Shown here piece after piece: positions 34,700 through 44,183 of a stretch of DNA of 64,000 nucleotides (position 1 is its first letter; every line of letters begins with the position of its first letter). The notes below the pieces were generated by a model. That model was given only the letters and a program-made list of their open reading frames with translations, ran no database searches and was not told the DNA's origin. The stretch comes from Adiantum capillus-veneris (taxonomy: Eukaryota; Streptophyta; Polypodiopsida; Polypodiales; Pteridaceae): the NCBI GenBank assembly GCA_014529385.2, contig CM043943.1, forward strand, positions 102,653,855 through 102,717,854, read 5' to 3'. The position numbers and the translations under genes were made by a program.

Positions 34700-36391
34700 A
34701 CGATAGTCACAAGTCAGGAGCGGGAAAAGATGGACCTGAGCTTGTCGTTTTTATCCTCTTCGATGCACCTCCTTTCTCACTCTCTATCTCTTCGATGTGC
34801 AAGCTCCGTAGACGAGCTCGTTCCTCTGTTGATAGCAGCATCCTCACGTGCATCAAGCGTCTTCTTTCCCTCATAAATAGCCGCTTGTTGTATGGATCTA
34901 AGCTCTCCCGATCTTCAACCCTTGCAGCCTGAGCTATGTAGGACATGAAATAGGGGCAAACTGTTTCTCAATCAAAATTATTCTTTTTGCATTTAGTGGA
35001 AGGGGGTGCCCACCACACAATCTTGTAATAACTTTCATTGCAAACAATGGGAACTTTGCATTGTCCTCGGAGTATTCCTTGTGGTACATTATGATCTACA
35101 AAATAATATTAAAACATTTATGGGCCATAAGTGAGATGAGTACAATTGCCAAGTACTTGAATTGTTTCTACAAACCTTTTTGTGGTTGAAACGCGTGATG
35201 TAGTGCGACAACACCGCATCCTTGCCTTGTACTCCAGTGACAAGCCCTTGCTTGAGCCTCCCGCTCTTCTAAGGAAACTATCGTCATACACTAGCACCTG
35301 TCAACAAAATAATTGATCATGATAGTTTCCTTTTGACTGCCTTTAAAAATTACCACCTGATTCTCGTCCATTTCTAGCATCGACCTTCCCCACAAGTGAA
35401 TAGACTGACTATTCAATACCTGAGCTCTGGGTGCCACGGGCCTACCCATGTTTTCCAAGACGAGTTGTTTTGTTGTTGATTGGAACTGCTCATCTGTTGG
35501 CAAATTGGCCTCTCCGGACTTCGCTTCATTGAATGTATCTTTGATCAGTTGCAACCCTGAAGTGAATTGCGACTCGTGGACAACTGTGTCAGAGCAAGAA
35601 GATAATGGTCCAGTCCATCATCATCCCAAATCCATGTCTGCCTCACAAAAATTTGCAATTGTAGCTAGGCAATTGTCCTCCCGTATATTCAGCTCACGCA
35701 TGATATCTGTGAGCAGAATGTAGTGGGTGTCGTCTGCCATAGCAAAGCTGGGAGCACAATTCAGAAGCAAAGTCACTTCCTTATTTGGGCTTTCTTGCTT
35801 GCATCCTATGTTGCATTCGCAAGAGAAGCAAGAGTTAAGCCCGCATCAAATGTTTCCTTTAATACCTCTACCCGCTCTTCTTCTGGCTCAAACTGCACCT
35901 CCACATCCTCTACCTCTTCCTCCGGCGCCATTGGGCAACTACCAAAAGTTGATGACGGGGAAGTCTCTGACTCACTATTCGTCTGCAAGTACAAGTAACA
36001 TACAAACCTGTGGTTAGAATCCACTAAGCGAAACTGTTTTAAGTGCTTTATACACCTGTCTTGTACAAGCAGTGCATTGGAGGGACACTTTTCTAGACAA
36101 CGATTGAGTCTCCTTGTGGCACTCTTGTCAGGATCAAGGTCGGGGGTGCACATATCTCATGCCATCAATTGTCATGGAATTGTCACAAATGACTGCCTCA
36201 TACTATTGCAAATGGGTTTGTAGGTACTCAAATGAGCAATCAATGATCCTCTGAATAGAAAACTCTGCATTAAACATTCTTGATAGCTCTGATGCACGGT
36301 GATGAGCATGGGCATTGTAGAAGAACGTGCATAGTTTTCCTTCACATATATCCTCACCCACATCGTCTGTCTCCAGGACTATGATCCCCAT
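34700..36391 (-). pseudogene. Unknown multi-exon gene on the minus strand, decayed
   Basis: Consecutive minus-strand segments keep coding character. 36391-36203 reads MGIIVLETDDVGEDICEGKL. 36150-35810 reads PDKSATRRLNRCLEKCPSN and an acidic MAPEEEVEDVEVQFEPEEER. 35740-35290 reads MADDTHYILLTDIMRELNIR, LQLIKDTFNEAKSGEANLP and IHLWGRSMLEMDENQVV. An exon at 35300-35180 is bounded by TTGACAG|GTGC and AAAAAG|GTTTGT. 35100-34710 reads VPQGILRGQCKVPIVCN and ends in a basic, Ser-rich tail. A C-run frameshift near 36140 and an in-frame stop near 34965 break it. I do not recognise the family. It converges on the transposase-like gene, as accessory genes often do in large transposons. Confidence 0.4.
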
Positions 36392-36446
36392 GTCTGAAGA
36401 AAAAGCAAGCCAAAACTACTATTCAAAATTGGTATGTATTTGGTGT

Positions 36447-36606
36447 CATAACCAAGCGAATATTGGGCCTGGAGTATCCCTCAAGGTCTCTATTCGCTTG
36501 GTTCTGTCAAGTGTGCCAATGTCATAATGGGTGACGTGCCTAGAGTCAGAACCAGGCAAATAGGGGCCCCAAGAATCTCCGAAGGGCCCTATTTGCTTGG
36601 TTTAGA
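36447..36606. repeat. Two adjacent imperfect hairpins
   Basis: ACCAAGCGAATATTGGGCC pairs with a downstream TATTCGCTTGGTT (36454-36504). ACCAGGCAAATAGGGGCC pairs with GGCCCTATTTGCTTGGT (36550-36602). The two hairpins are related in sequence. Confidence 0.7.
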
Positions 36607-36982
36607 CCCAAGTTGAATTTACGCTGTACCCACGTCCATTTGAAACAAGTGGATTGGAACAGAGCATTTAATGCTATCAGTAAAAGATATGTAGGCCTAC
36701 TCTCTCACTATGCCCAAACATAGCATTGAAAAACAACTCAAGCACGGTCACATAAGGAGTCATTATTCCAACCATGCCTTGAACCTCACAACATTGCATG
36801 GAGAATCTCAACTAATACGTACGATTTGTAACTATGCCAATCTGGAGGTTGCAAGACTTCTAATCTTACCCTAACGACCACTCTCGGCCCTTGGAGTGTT
36901 GTTCCCCTTGTGCCCTAACCCCGTGACGCAGTGGCTTTGGTGCGCACACAATTAACAACACACAGGCAGAGAAGAGCGACCT

Positions 36983-37065
<83 letters not shown>
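36983..37065. repeat. G32 homopolymer followed by (AG)25
   Basis: An unbroken run of 32 G is followed directly by about 25 AG units. The translated poly-Pro/poly-Ser-Leu frames on the minus strand are artefacts of this run. Confidence 0.95.
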
Positions 37066-37067
<2 letters not shown>

Positions 37068-37713
37068 CTGTCTCTGCAATATCCAATGGTGCCGAGGTGG
37101 TTGGTGATGTCGTAGGTCACTGAGAGCAAGAACCAAAAGGTGACCAGGGGGAAGAGGACAAAAAGGCAAAGGCAAGGGCGATGGCGACGCGGCAACAAAG
37201 GACTCTAACCAATGGAGGTCGCTCAATGCAGGATCGCGAGAGGTGGCCAAGGGGACGAGCGCAGAAAAGGCGAAGGCAAGGGCAATTTGTTTGTTCTACT
37301 TGGAGATGGAGATGGCGACTTCAACGACGATCGGCGTCTGACTCTTAACGGTCACTCAAAAAAGGCACGTGGGTTGTGTTCACAAGGACAACCAGTTGGG
37401 AGTAATAAACGGGCTCAGATTCCCACGAAGTACGATCTACCAACCAAGTGCACGAGCATCCTAAATTTAGAGACAGTACCCCCGTCAAACATTTTAATTA
37501 TACCCTCGCTCCAGATGAGCGCTCATGCAGTGAGCAAATAGTAAAAGCTTGAGCGCTCATCTGCCACTTTTCGTATCCTCTATCGCCCAACATTTTAACT
37601 CTGTCCCCGTCGACGCTACGCAGTGAGAAAACCATCTCTTTTGTTCTCCCAACCCTTTTTGCACATCCTCCTCTTACTCTCTAGTGCTCCCATCACTTTT
37701 TTGGACTCCTGTT

Positions 37714-37942
37714 TGTTGGAATTAGGGTTGCAGAGAAACGCACACAGCTTGGAGAAGGCGAAGGAAGCTCAAGGCACATAATAGAGAGTGTGTTACTTAG
37801 TATGCAATGGAAATATAGATAGCCCTAGAGTGATGGGCGTATATACAATGCTCGGGGAAAAAAACCTCCTAAAGAGGGAAAAAATGCCGCGACGGTCCTA
37901 GTGTGTGTTCACACACATCGCTACCGCATGTATATGGTAACA
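37714..37942 (-). mobile_element. Copia solo LTR with 5-bp target duplication
   Basis: It reads TGTTGGAATTAGGG...TATATGGTAACA, the same family as the LTRs at 3631, 5344 and 8987. CTGTT stands on both sides (37709-37713 and 37943-37947), so this is a genuine insertion followed by LTR-LTR recombination. It lies inside the TIR-bounded block and is therefore younger than it. Confidence 0.92.
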
Positions 37943-38428
37943 CTGTTCTGCAGCACTTTAGTGATGCAGATCTCTACACATAGTGAAGAGGTATGCTACT
38001 ACACTTTTGTGCACTTGTATTTTGTGAGGTCAGCACCAAGTGAATAAGGGAAGGAAAACTCTGCTCGTTGCACCTGTTCTGTTGGTACTGACCATCGTCG
38101 CTTGGAGCACCTTCTGCATAAGGGATATTTGATCACAGAATATGACTCAAGTCTTTATTAATGATGTTTGTACAAAAAACTTGTGAAAGCGCTAGACCTA
38201 TGAGAGCGTTTGCGAGCAAACAAAAAACACCACGAAACAGATTCCAAAACACACTACAGAGGTATGCTATTATACTTTTTTGAGGTCAGTACCAAGTGAG
38301 TAGAGGCAATACAACCGTATTTGGTGCACTTCTTCAATTGCGCTGACCTTAGAAAGCTTAAGTCCCTTGTGCAACAATTGACATTCACTAATAATGACGT
38401 GTCGTTTTCTATTATGCTATTTGTAAAG

Positions 38429-38989
38429 ATGCCTCGTGGAAAGGCCAGGCCTAGAAGGGCAACATGTGACTCTTTGCATGCTCAAGCAAGAAGACACCAA
38501 TACGAGGCACACATAGGTGTCCTGCAAGAGCTGCAAAGGATTGAACGACACATGCAATTGGCCATTCCACGTCTTCCTTTCCAACGAGTAGTGCGAGAGA
38601 TTTGTGACCATTGGAGAATGGGCATGCGATGGGCCATCAATGCACTTCTTTGCCTGCAAGAAATTGCAAAAGACTACCTCGTTGAATTCTTCAGCAATGG
38701 ATATATCCTAGCTGCCCATGCACACGGCGTTACTATCATGCCACGGGATTTTGACACTCTTCGGAGTCTACGCTTCCGCTATGATGGGCTGCTTCAGCTA
38801 GTACCTAGCCGGGATAGTAGAACCATGGATATTCTTAACATCCCCCTTCTCCATCCTCGTGCACGACAGACAGAGCCTTCTAGGGCTCAAAACAATAGAA
38901 GGACACGATCACGGGTAGAGAGAAACGACACAGATGGGCAGGCTGAGCCAGTCACAGAGGGGCATGAGCAGGCCAGGGTGGACCCATAG
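38429..38989 (+). CDS. Divergent histone H3-fold protein
   Basis: The intron-free frame opens upstream at 38321, but the start at 38429 (MPRGKARPRRATC) gives a basic, H3-like tail and 186 residues. Residues 31-117 align to the H3 fold without gaps. They give an alpha-N helix (VLQELQRIERHMQLAI), PRLPFQRVVREI for RKLPFQRLVREI of H3, LQEIAKDYLVEFF for LQEASEAYLVGLF, and HAHGVTIMPRD for HAKRVTIMPKD. The histidine and aspartate of the H3-H3' four-helix bundle (H3 His113 and Asp123) are kept. The H3 residues Lys115, Arg116 and Lys122 are changed to His, Gly and Arg. Loop 1 has canonical H3 length, without the insertion typical of CENH3. The tail lacks the ARKS motifs. A basic/acidic C-terminal extension (RARQTEPSRAQNNRRTRSR, then EP repeats) is absent from normal H3. 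Whether it enters nucleosomes is unknown. Confidence 0.75.
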   Translation: MPRGKARPRRATCDSLHAQARRHQYEAHIGVLQELQRIERHMQLAIPRLPFQRVVREICDHWRMGMRWAINALLCLQEIAKDYLVEFFSNGYILAAHAHGVTIMPRDFDTLRSLRFRYDGLLQLVPSRDSRTMDILNIPLLHPRARQTEPSRAQNNRRTRSRVERNDTDGQAEPVTEGHEQARVDP

Positions 38990-39194
38990 GCAATCACGGA
39001 AGAAATAGAGACAGTTATGGAGGAGCCAATTATGAGCGAGAATGAGCTAGTTATGGAGGATCCTGTGCCAATAAGGGAGAAAAATGTGCCTTGCAGGGAG
39101 GAGAATGAGCCAGCCACGGAGAGAGCCCTCCAGGGAGGAGAATGATCATGCTAGGGAGGACCCTGAGCTTGTACCGGAGGAGATAGATAAAGCT
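38990..39194 (+). pseudogene. Continuation of the H3-like C-terminal acidic repeat beyond a stop
   Basis: After the TAG at 38987 the same frame continues with acidic text, ITEEIETVMEEPIMSENEL then VMEDPVPIREKN and REENEPATERALQGGE, to a TGA near 39145. A one-base shift lets it continue as REENDHAREDPELVPEE to about 39210. The repeat character before and after the stop suggests a once longer, acidic C-terminal domain. Confidence 0.45.
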
Positions 39195-39750
39195 GGTACA
39201 TTTTCTCACCAATAAATGCAAAGCATCAAAAAATCCCAACTATGCTCTCAACTGGTTGCCGGTTCGTCCTATTCGATAGATAAATATCTGAAACATACCA
39301 AAGATGATATCCACCACTTAACCTTTGAATATAATCATGCACTAAATGAGATGCTCAAAATAACTTACAGTTGGGTCAAGGCCGTGGAAAACTTGGAGGA
39401 GATGTTTGCAACCTTAAGTCTGTATGCTAGAAAGCATGTTGTATGAGGACCTCTTTCACCCGCTTGTGTTGTCTTCCTCGGTACATTTTCTCACCAATAA
39501 ATGCAAAGCATCAAAAATCCCAACTATGCTCTCAACTGGTTGCCGGTTCGTCCTATTCGATAGATAAATATCTGAAACATACCAAAGATGATATCCACCA
39601 CTTAGCCTTTGAATATAATCATGCACTAAATGAGATGCTCAAAATAACTTACAGTTGGGTCAAGGCCGTGGAAAACTTGGAGGAGATGTTTGCAACCTTA
39701 AGTCTGTATGCTAGAAAGCATGTTGTATGAGGACCTCTTTCACCCGCTTG
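39195..39750 (+). repeat. 285-bp near-identical tandem duplication with an ORF
   Basis: 39195-39466 and 39480-39750 differ only by one A in an A-run and one A/G change as far as I can read. Each copy encodes LCSQLVAGSSYSIDKYLKHT and ...ALNEMLKITYSWVKAVENLE, with no known motif, ending RKHVV-stop. A 13-bp sequence separates the copies. The near-identity means the duplication is recent compared with the decay of the surrounding genes. Confidence 0.9.
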
Positions 39751-40287
39751 CTTTGTGCACACACTTTAAATTCTTTAACTTCTCTCTTGAAAGCCTCCAC
39801 AAAATCATTGCGTTGCCTTCTCTTCCTCCTCCTAGTTTGCAGTAGTACCCAACTTCCGATAGTTATCGAGATGGTATCCATGCTTGATCATCTGTAGTAT
39901 AACTGTTAAAATGCTAACAGAGTCAATGGTAGTGCTAGGCCTTCGAGAAGTAGTCATGGTATGCACTAGAATACACAGAAAAGTTAGCGCAAATATGAAA
40001 AAGGGAAGAAAATTTTGAGAGGGAAGTAGAGCTACTCAAAGTAATATTTGGGTGGGAACATATATACTAGAGTCTTCAATGAAAGTTTTGAAATTCGATC
40101 GGTACAGAGTTAGTACGACTTATGGCATTTATGCTTTAAAAACGTAAAATTGTGCAATTTGATGTACAAAAATAATAATTTCTCCCTTTTTCCTAAAAGA
40201 GCTTGGCTCCAAAATGTCAATTCTCAATGTAACGTAAGCCTCTTTCTCATTGGTCGAGCGCCACTCTCTCTCTAGAACTATAAGGCT

Positions 40288-40313
40288 CAAAAGTGAGTCC
40301 AACTTTCTCCTAA
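40288..40313 (-). repeat. Right terminal inverted repeat
   Basis: Reverse complement of 31657-31682, perfect over 26 bp. The inward sequence keeps partial similarity. Confidence 0.7.
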
Positions 40314-40531
40314 GGAATATAAAAATTCTCAAAAGCTATAAAGTTGTAAACACCCAAGAGCTATGTGAAGTCTCGATATTTCTATAAAAGACTTGTACAT
40401 CCTAATGTTTAGAGGGTGAATAAGATCCAAAGTAAGGAGATTGTAAGTTCCCAAATTGGAGGCGGGGCGACTTAAGAGACCTTCCATTGTTCTTGGGCTC
40501 AAGCCAAGTCGACAAACCAAAGGTTATCATG

Positions 40532-40750
40532 CACAAAAAGTTTTGGACAAATTCTCATGATAATTCCCACATTGTGACTTACCTCAACATCATGAGCTTC
40601 TGTGAGGGAGGCGGCAGTCCCTTGCTGCCAATCATACCTAGCTAGGTATGTGGTGCCTCTCGAGCAGAAGCTCATGATGTTATGCATTGTATGAAAAAGA
40701 TTGAAAATGACTCCGTTTTCCTACATGAGAACATTTCTAAATCTTCTTGT
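40532..40750. mobile_element. Foldback MITE, 3-bp TSD (ATG)
   Basis: Termini are CACAAAAAG...CTTCTTGTG, flanked on both sides by ATG. Inside are inverted arms (AACATCATGAGCTTCTG and CAGAAGCTCATGATGTT) around a core ACCTAGCTAGGTAT. CAC termini with a 3-bp TSD fit a CACTA-type non-autonomous element. Confidence 0.7.
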
Positions 40751-41352
40751 GATGGTCGAAGATTGAATAGCCACGTTTCAAAAATCTTAATCAAACCATA
40801 GTCTACACACCAATAGAATCTTTTGTTTGAAATGTCATTTTTCAATCATTAATTGTCCTAATACGTTGCACCTAGGCCCATCATGCACAAATCAATTGCA
40901 AGCATGAACTCTTACAAAGCCCTAATTAGTTTTGAAATCTACCTGCAAAACAATTCCGAACTAAATGATACCAGAAAAACCAAGGGATTGTACACAATTC
41001 CAAATTAAATAATAACTCACAAAAATTGCCAAAATGGAAGATCATCCTCGACACCTCCCAAAAATCTTAGGGGTGCATGTAGTACCAACACAAGAAATCA
41101 TCTAACAATCACATACAATGTACTTGACGAAGATCACCAAGGCAAAGAAGGCAGCTTTGAAATAAGCAGTGCCATGACATATGTCACCAATGTTGGTTTG
41201 GTTTGTTAAAATATGCATAACCCATTTTCATCCCATTTCATATACCATACATTATCATCGCCTAAAAGTCCATTTTGCAAAGTGTACCAAATTACCAATG
41301 ATAATGGTTATTTGCATACACCTTTTGAATAAATCAACATGTTCATGCGTGT

Positions 41353-41547
41353 CACAAGAAGTTTTAGACCGCTTCCCATTTGGGAAGGAAATCCTCTTTC
41401 CTTGGTTTTTCCCAAAGTGTTCAACATCATAAGCTTCTGCAGGCTCAGCTAGGTGCGGTTGTGCGGTGCTTGCCCGCAGAACCTCATGATGATGTCGTAA
41501 TTCACAATGTGGGAATAATTGTGGGAAGCTATTGAAAGCTTCTTGTG
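41353..41547. mobile_element. Foldback MITE, 3-bp TSD (TGT)
   Basis: CACAAGAAG...CTTCTTGTG with TGT on both sides. The inner arms (AACATCATAAGCTTCTGC, GCAGAACCTCATGATG) are more diverged than in the neighbouring copies. Confidence 0.7.
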
Positions 41548-42181
41548 TGTGCTACCATTGCTATTCACAATCTCTTTGGCTCCCCTGCCTCTAAAACTAC
41601 TGAAATTGCTATTGTATTTTATTAATGCTATCATATTATTAACTCCTCATCATAAAGATACTAATACAAATGTCTTCTTGCTGGTGTCCATTTCATAGAT
41701 CATGCAAGCTCTAGTAATTCTAGTACTAGAGTTGTTTTGTTCATTGCAAGAAAATGTAATAATGCAATAATTTCTCCTTTCTTTTCATGCTTTTTCCATA
41801 TTGCTTTGTGCTGAATAAAATGTAATATTTTCAAAGGTGAAATGCCTTCCTCATTCAGCTGCCCCAACTTAGAGGTCGACCCAGCGGTCTCACTCTATGA
41901 CTCCCCCATTCAACAATGGCTCACTATTATCGGGATGGCTTCCTCCTCTCCCCCTTTCTCTACTGAGTGCACATCGTGTTGGTGTCTCCCTCCCCCCTTG
42001 GTAAACCGACTTTGTATTGGAGGTCTCCATCTTCCTCTCCCTCTCCCTCGGACTCGAGGCCCGTCTCTTCCTCCAAGTATGTGATCTACACATTTCCTTG
42101 CTATTTTGTGAGTCCATTTCCCAATGTAAGTCATGAAGGACCTGGCTACTTAGTGCATGCACTTACTTTGGTGTTTTCAAG

Positions 42182-42182
<1 letters not shown>

Positions 42183-42214
<32 letters not shown>
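42183..42214. repeat. (CA)n microsatellite
   Basis: About 16 CA units. Confidence 0.95.
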
Positions 42215-42219
<5 letters not shown>

Positions 42220-42489
42220 TCATTGGTCATCTGTCAATATAAAGTTTTTTCTCTCTTATGGCTACAACTTACTATGGACTTCGTCCCAAAGTGAAAAAAA
42301 TACGAACCTTCCTAGTCGGTCTAATTTAAAACTTGTCCTTTATATTGGACTTTCAAAACCAACCTTGAATCCCGGTTAATACTTGGCCTTACATTTTTTG
42401 GGGACATTTACAAAAGTCTTACTGACAAATGCTTCAAATTTTGATATGAACTAGGAGTATCTCAAAGTTGCTCCGGGAAACTGGATAAA

Positions 42490-42813
42490 CTGGATAAACT
42501 ATGCGGTGCCTTCCTCAGAGAAGTTCATGATGTTGAGGTAAGTCACAATGTGAGAATTATTGTGAGAATCTGCCAAAACTTCTTGTGCCTCGCTATAAAG
42601 AAGATTTAGAAATTTCCTCATATAGGAAAATGGAGTCTTTTTCAGTGTTTTTCATACAACGCATAACATCATGAGCTTCTGCTCGAGGTCGGCGGTCCCC
42701 TGCCCCCAATCGTACCTAGCTAGGTATGCGGTGCCTCCCTCAGAGAAGCTCATGATGTTGAGGTAAGTCACAATGTGAGAATTATTGTGAGAATCTATCC
42801 AAAACTTCTTCTG
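42490..42813. mobile_element. Two adjacent foldback MITE copies (one truncated)
   Basis: 42490-42587 is a 3' half ending in CTTCTTGTG. 42593-42813 is a fuller copy in the reverse orientation, with AACATCATGAGCTTCTGC, TACCTAGCTAGGTA and GAAGCTCATGATGTT and degenerate ends (TAAAGAAG, CTTCTTCTG). They lie inside the leader repeat that begins at about 42355. Confidence 0.65.
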
Positions 42814-43631
42814 CATGATAACCTAGAGCAATGGGGATAGAATAATTTTTTTTTCTCCATTGTAATGTTCAATCTCCTGCTACTGGTGCAATGGGGATTC
42901 GAGCTTCGGATACTATTCGGAAGAAATTTCTTGGAACAATTTCTTGTATAAAATAGAAAATTATTACCTTTTACTGTAAGGTGCGAGGAACAACAAATAC
43001 GATATTGTGCAAATAAGCCAAAGCCATGCTGAGCTTTGCTAGCTGTTTATAGCAGGCACACCACTCGCGCTGGGATTATTTCACTCAAATAATGCGAGAC
43101 GATGAGTTTTCTCGTCATCTACACACACACACACACACACACTTGATACTCTTGAGAGTTTCGCTTCAGAAAAGCCAAGTCAATATTAAGTTAAAATCCC
43201 TTTGCAAACAGTGAGCTTCTTCCTCCTCTACTCAAGTGGACAGCTTTGTCTTTTTTGCATAATTTTTTGTTCTTTTCCTTCCCTAGAAAGTATAATTAAT
43301 TGACTTAATTGTATAATTCTAATTGAATAACACTATTTTTTGAGAAATTTAGTATTTGTTGACATGAAATACAAAGTGTTATTAATCTGTTTTCACTTAC
43401 ATATGGTCATAACATTTAGTTTTGTAAAGAAATAACTTTTGCTTACTATTATAGACATGACATTTTGGTTACTAAATGCAAAATACTCTGCATAAAGAGT
43501 ATTAAAGCATCCTTTTGTCAAAAAATAGTTTTGCATGAGAAGAACTAACCCCTGAGAACGTCATATCTGCTAGCATTAAAAGGAACTCTTCAGGAATAGT
43601 TGTTAAATTCTAAACTGTGTGAGATAATAGC

Positions 43632-44183
43632 TGTAACAGACTTGGGCACCCCAAGTCTAGAATCTGTCACGACATGAGAGAGAGATTCATTGAAAATACT
43701 TTACAACTTTAAATCACAGTTCAATTCGAGATGACGTGGCCCGGCATAGTTCTGTGCCCAGAGGTATTGGCCCCAAAACTTGGCGCCCTTCTTGATATTT
43801 CTTTATTTTATTAAATCTTGAGCAAAGTACAACTCCTGTTGCGATTTCAACTCTCAGACTTTGCGTCGAGATGCTCTGAGAAGTGAGACCCTTAGGGCTT
43901 ATTTATTCTTACAAGGGATGCCAAAAGCAGAGCCCCAAAAGCAGTTAAACTCAAAAGCAATGAGTCCCAAAAGCAAATGATCCCAAAAAGCAACATCGCT
44001 TTTTGCAAAATTTTGTACTACCATGCCACATCAGCAAAAACGTGAAACACGAAAGTCCGTACATTTTGCCACGTCAGCATCATCCATACAATTAACGCGA
44101 ATTGTGGAAAAATTGCCACGTTAGCATCTTTGCCAGTTCAGTTAGCCACATCAGCAGGGCAACCATATCATCATTTTGTGACA
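43632..44183. mobile_element. Solo LTR, 552 bp, TSD ATAGC
   Basis: The insert starts TGTAACAGACTTGGGCACC and ends CATTTTGTGACA, with ATAGC at 43627-43631 and 44184-44188. The paralogous leader at about 51065-51080 reads straight through this point (GATAATAGCGTTTT), an empty site. The family is not identified. Confidence 0.9.

Larger units (their letters stand above)
31657..40313. mobile_element. Putative 8.7-kb TIR DNA transposon carrying several genes
   Basis: A 26-bp sequence containing AGGAGAAAGTTGGACTCACT at 31657-31682 is present as a perfect reverse complement at 40288-40313. The element proper would start GGAG..., with TA flanking at both ends (TTA|GGAG and CTCC|TAA), consistent with a TA target duplication. 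Similarity of the ends continues weakly inward (CTTAGAGAGAGA against CTAGAGAGAGAG). Inside are a transposase-like gene (+), an unknown gene (-), a histone H3-like gene (+) and a nested copia solo LTR. A 26-bp perfect match at this spacing and orientation is not expected by chance. Two unrelated insertions of one smaller family is the alternative. Confidence 0.6.

Noticed and set aside
38429-38989. Calling the H3-like protein CENH3
   Set aside because: Loop 1 aligns to canonical H3 without the extra residue(s) typical of CENH3, and the N-terminal tail gives no CENH3 signature. H3-fold is as far as the sequence supports.
39443-39730. The duplicated YSIDKYLKHT frames as two genes
   Set aside because: They are a tandem duplication of one short fragment without a recognisable domain, and the upstream frames differ; kept as a repeat only.
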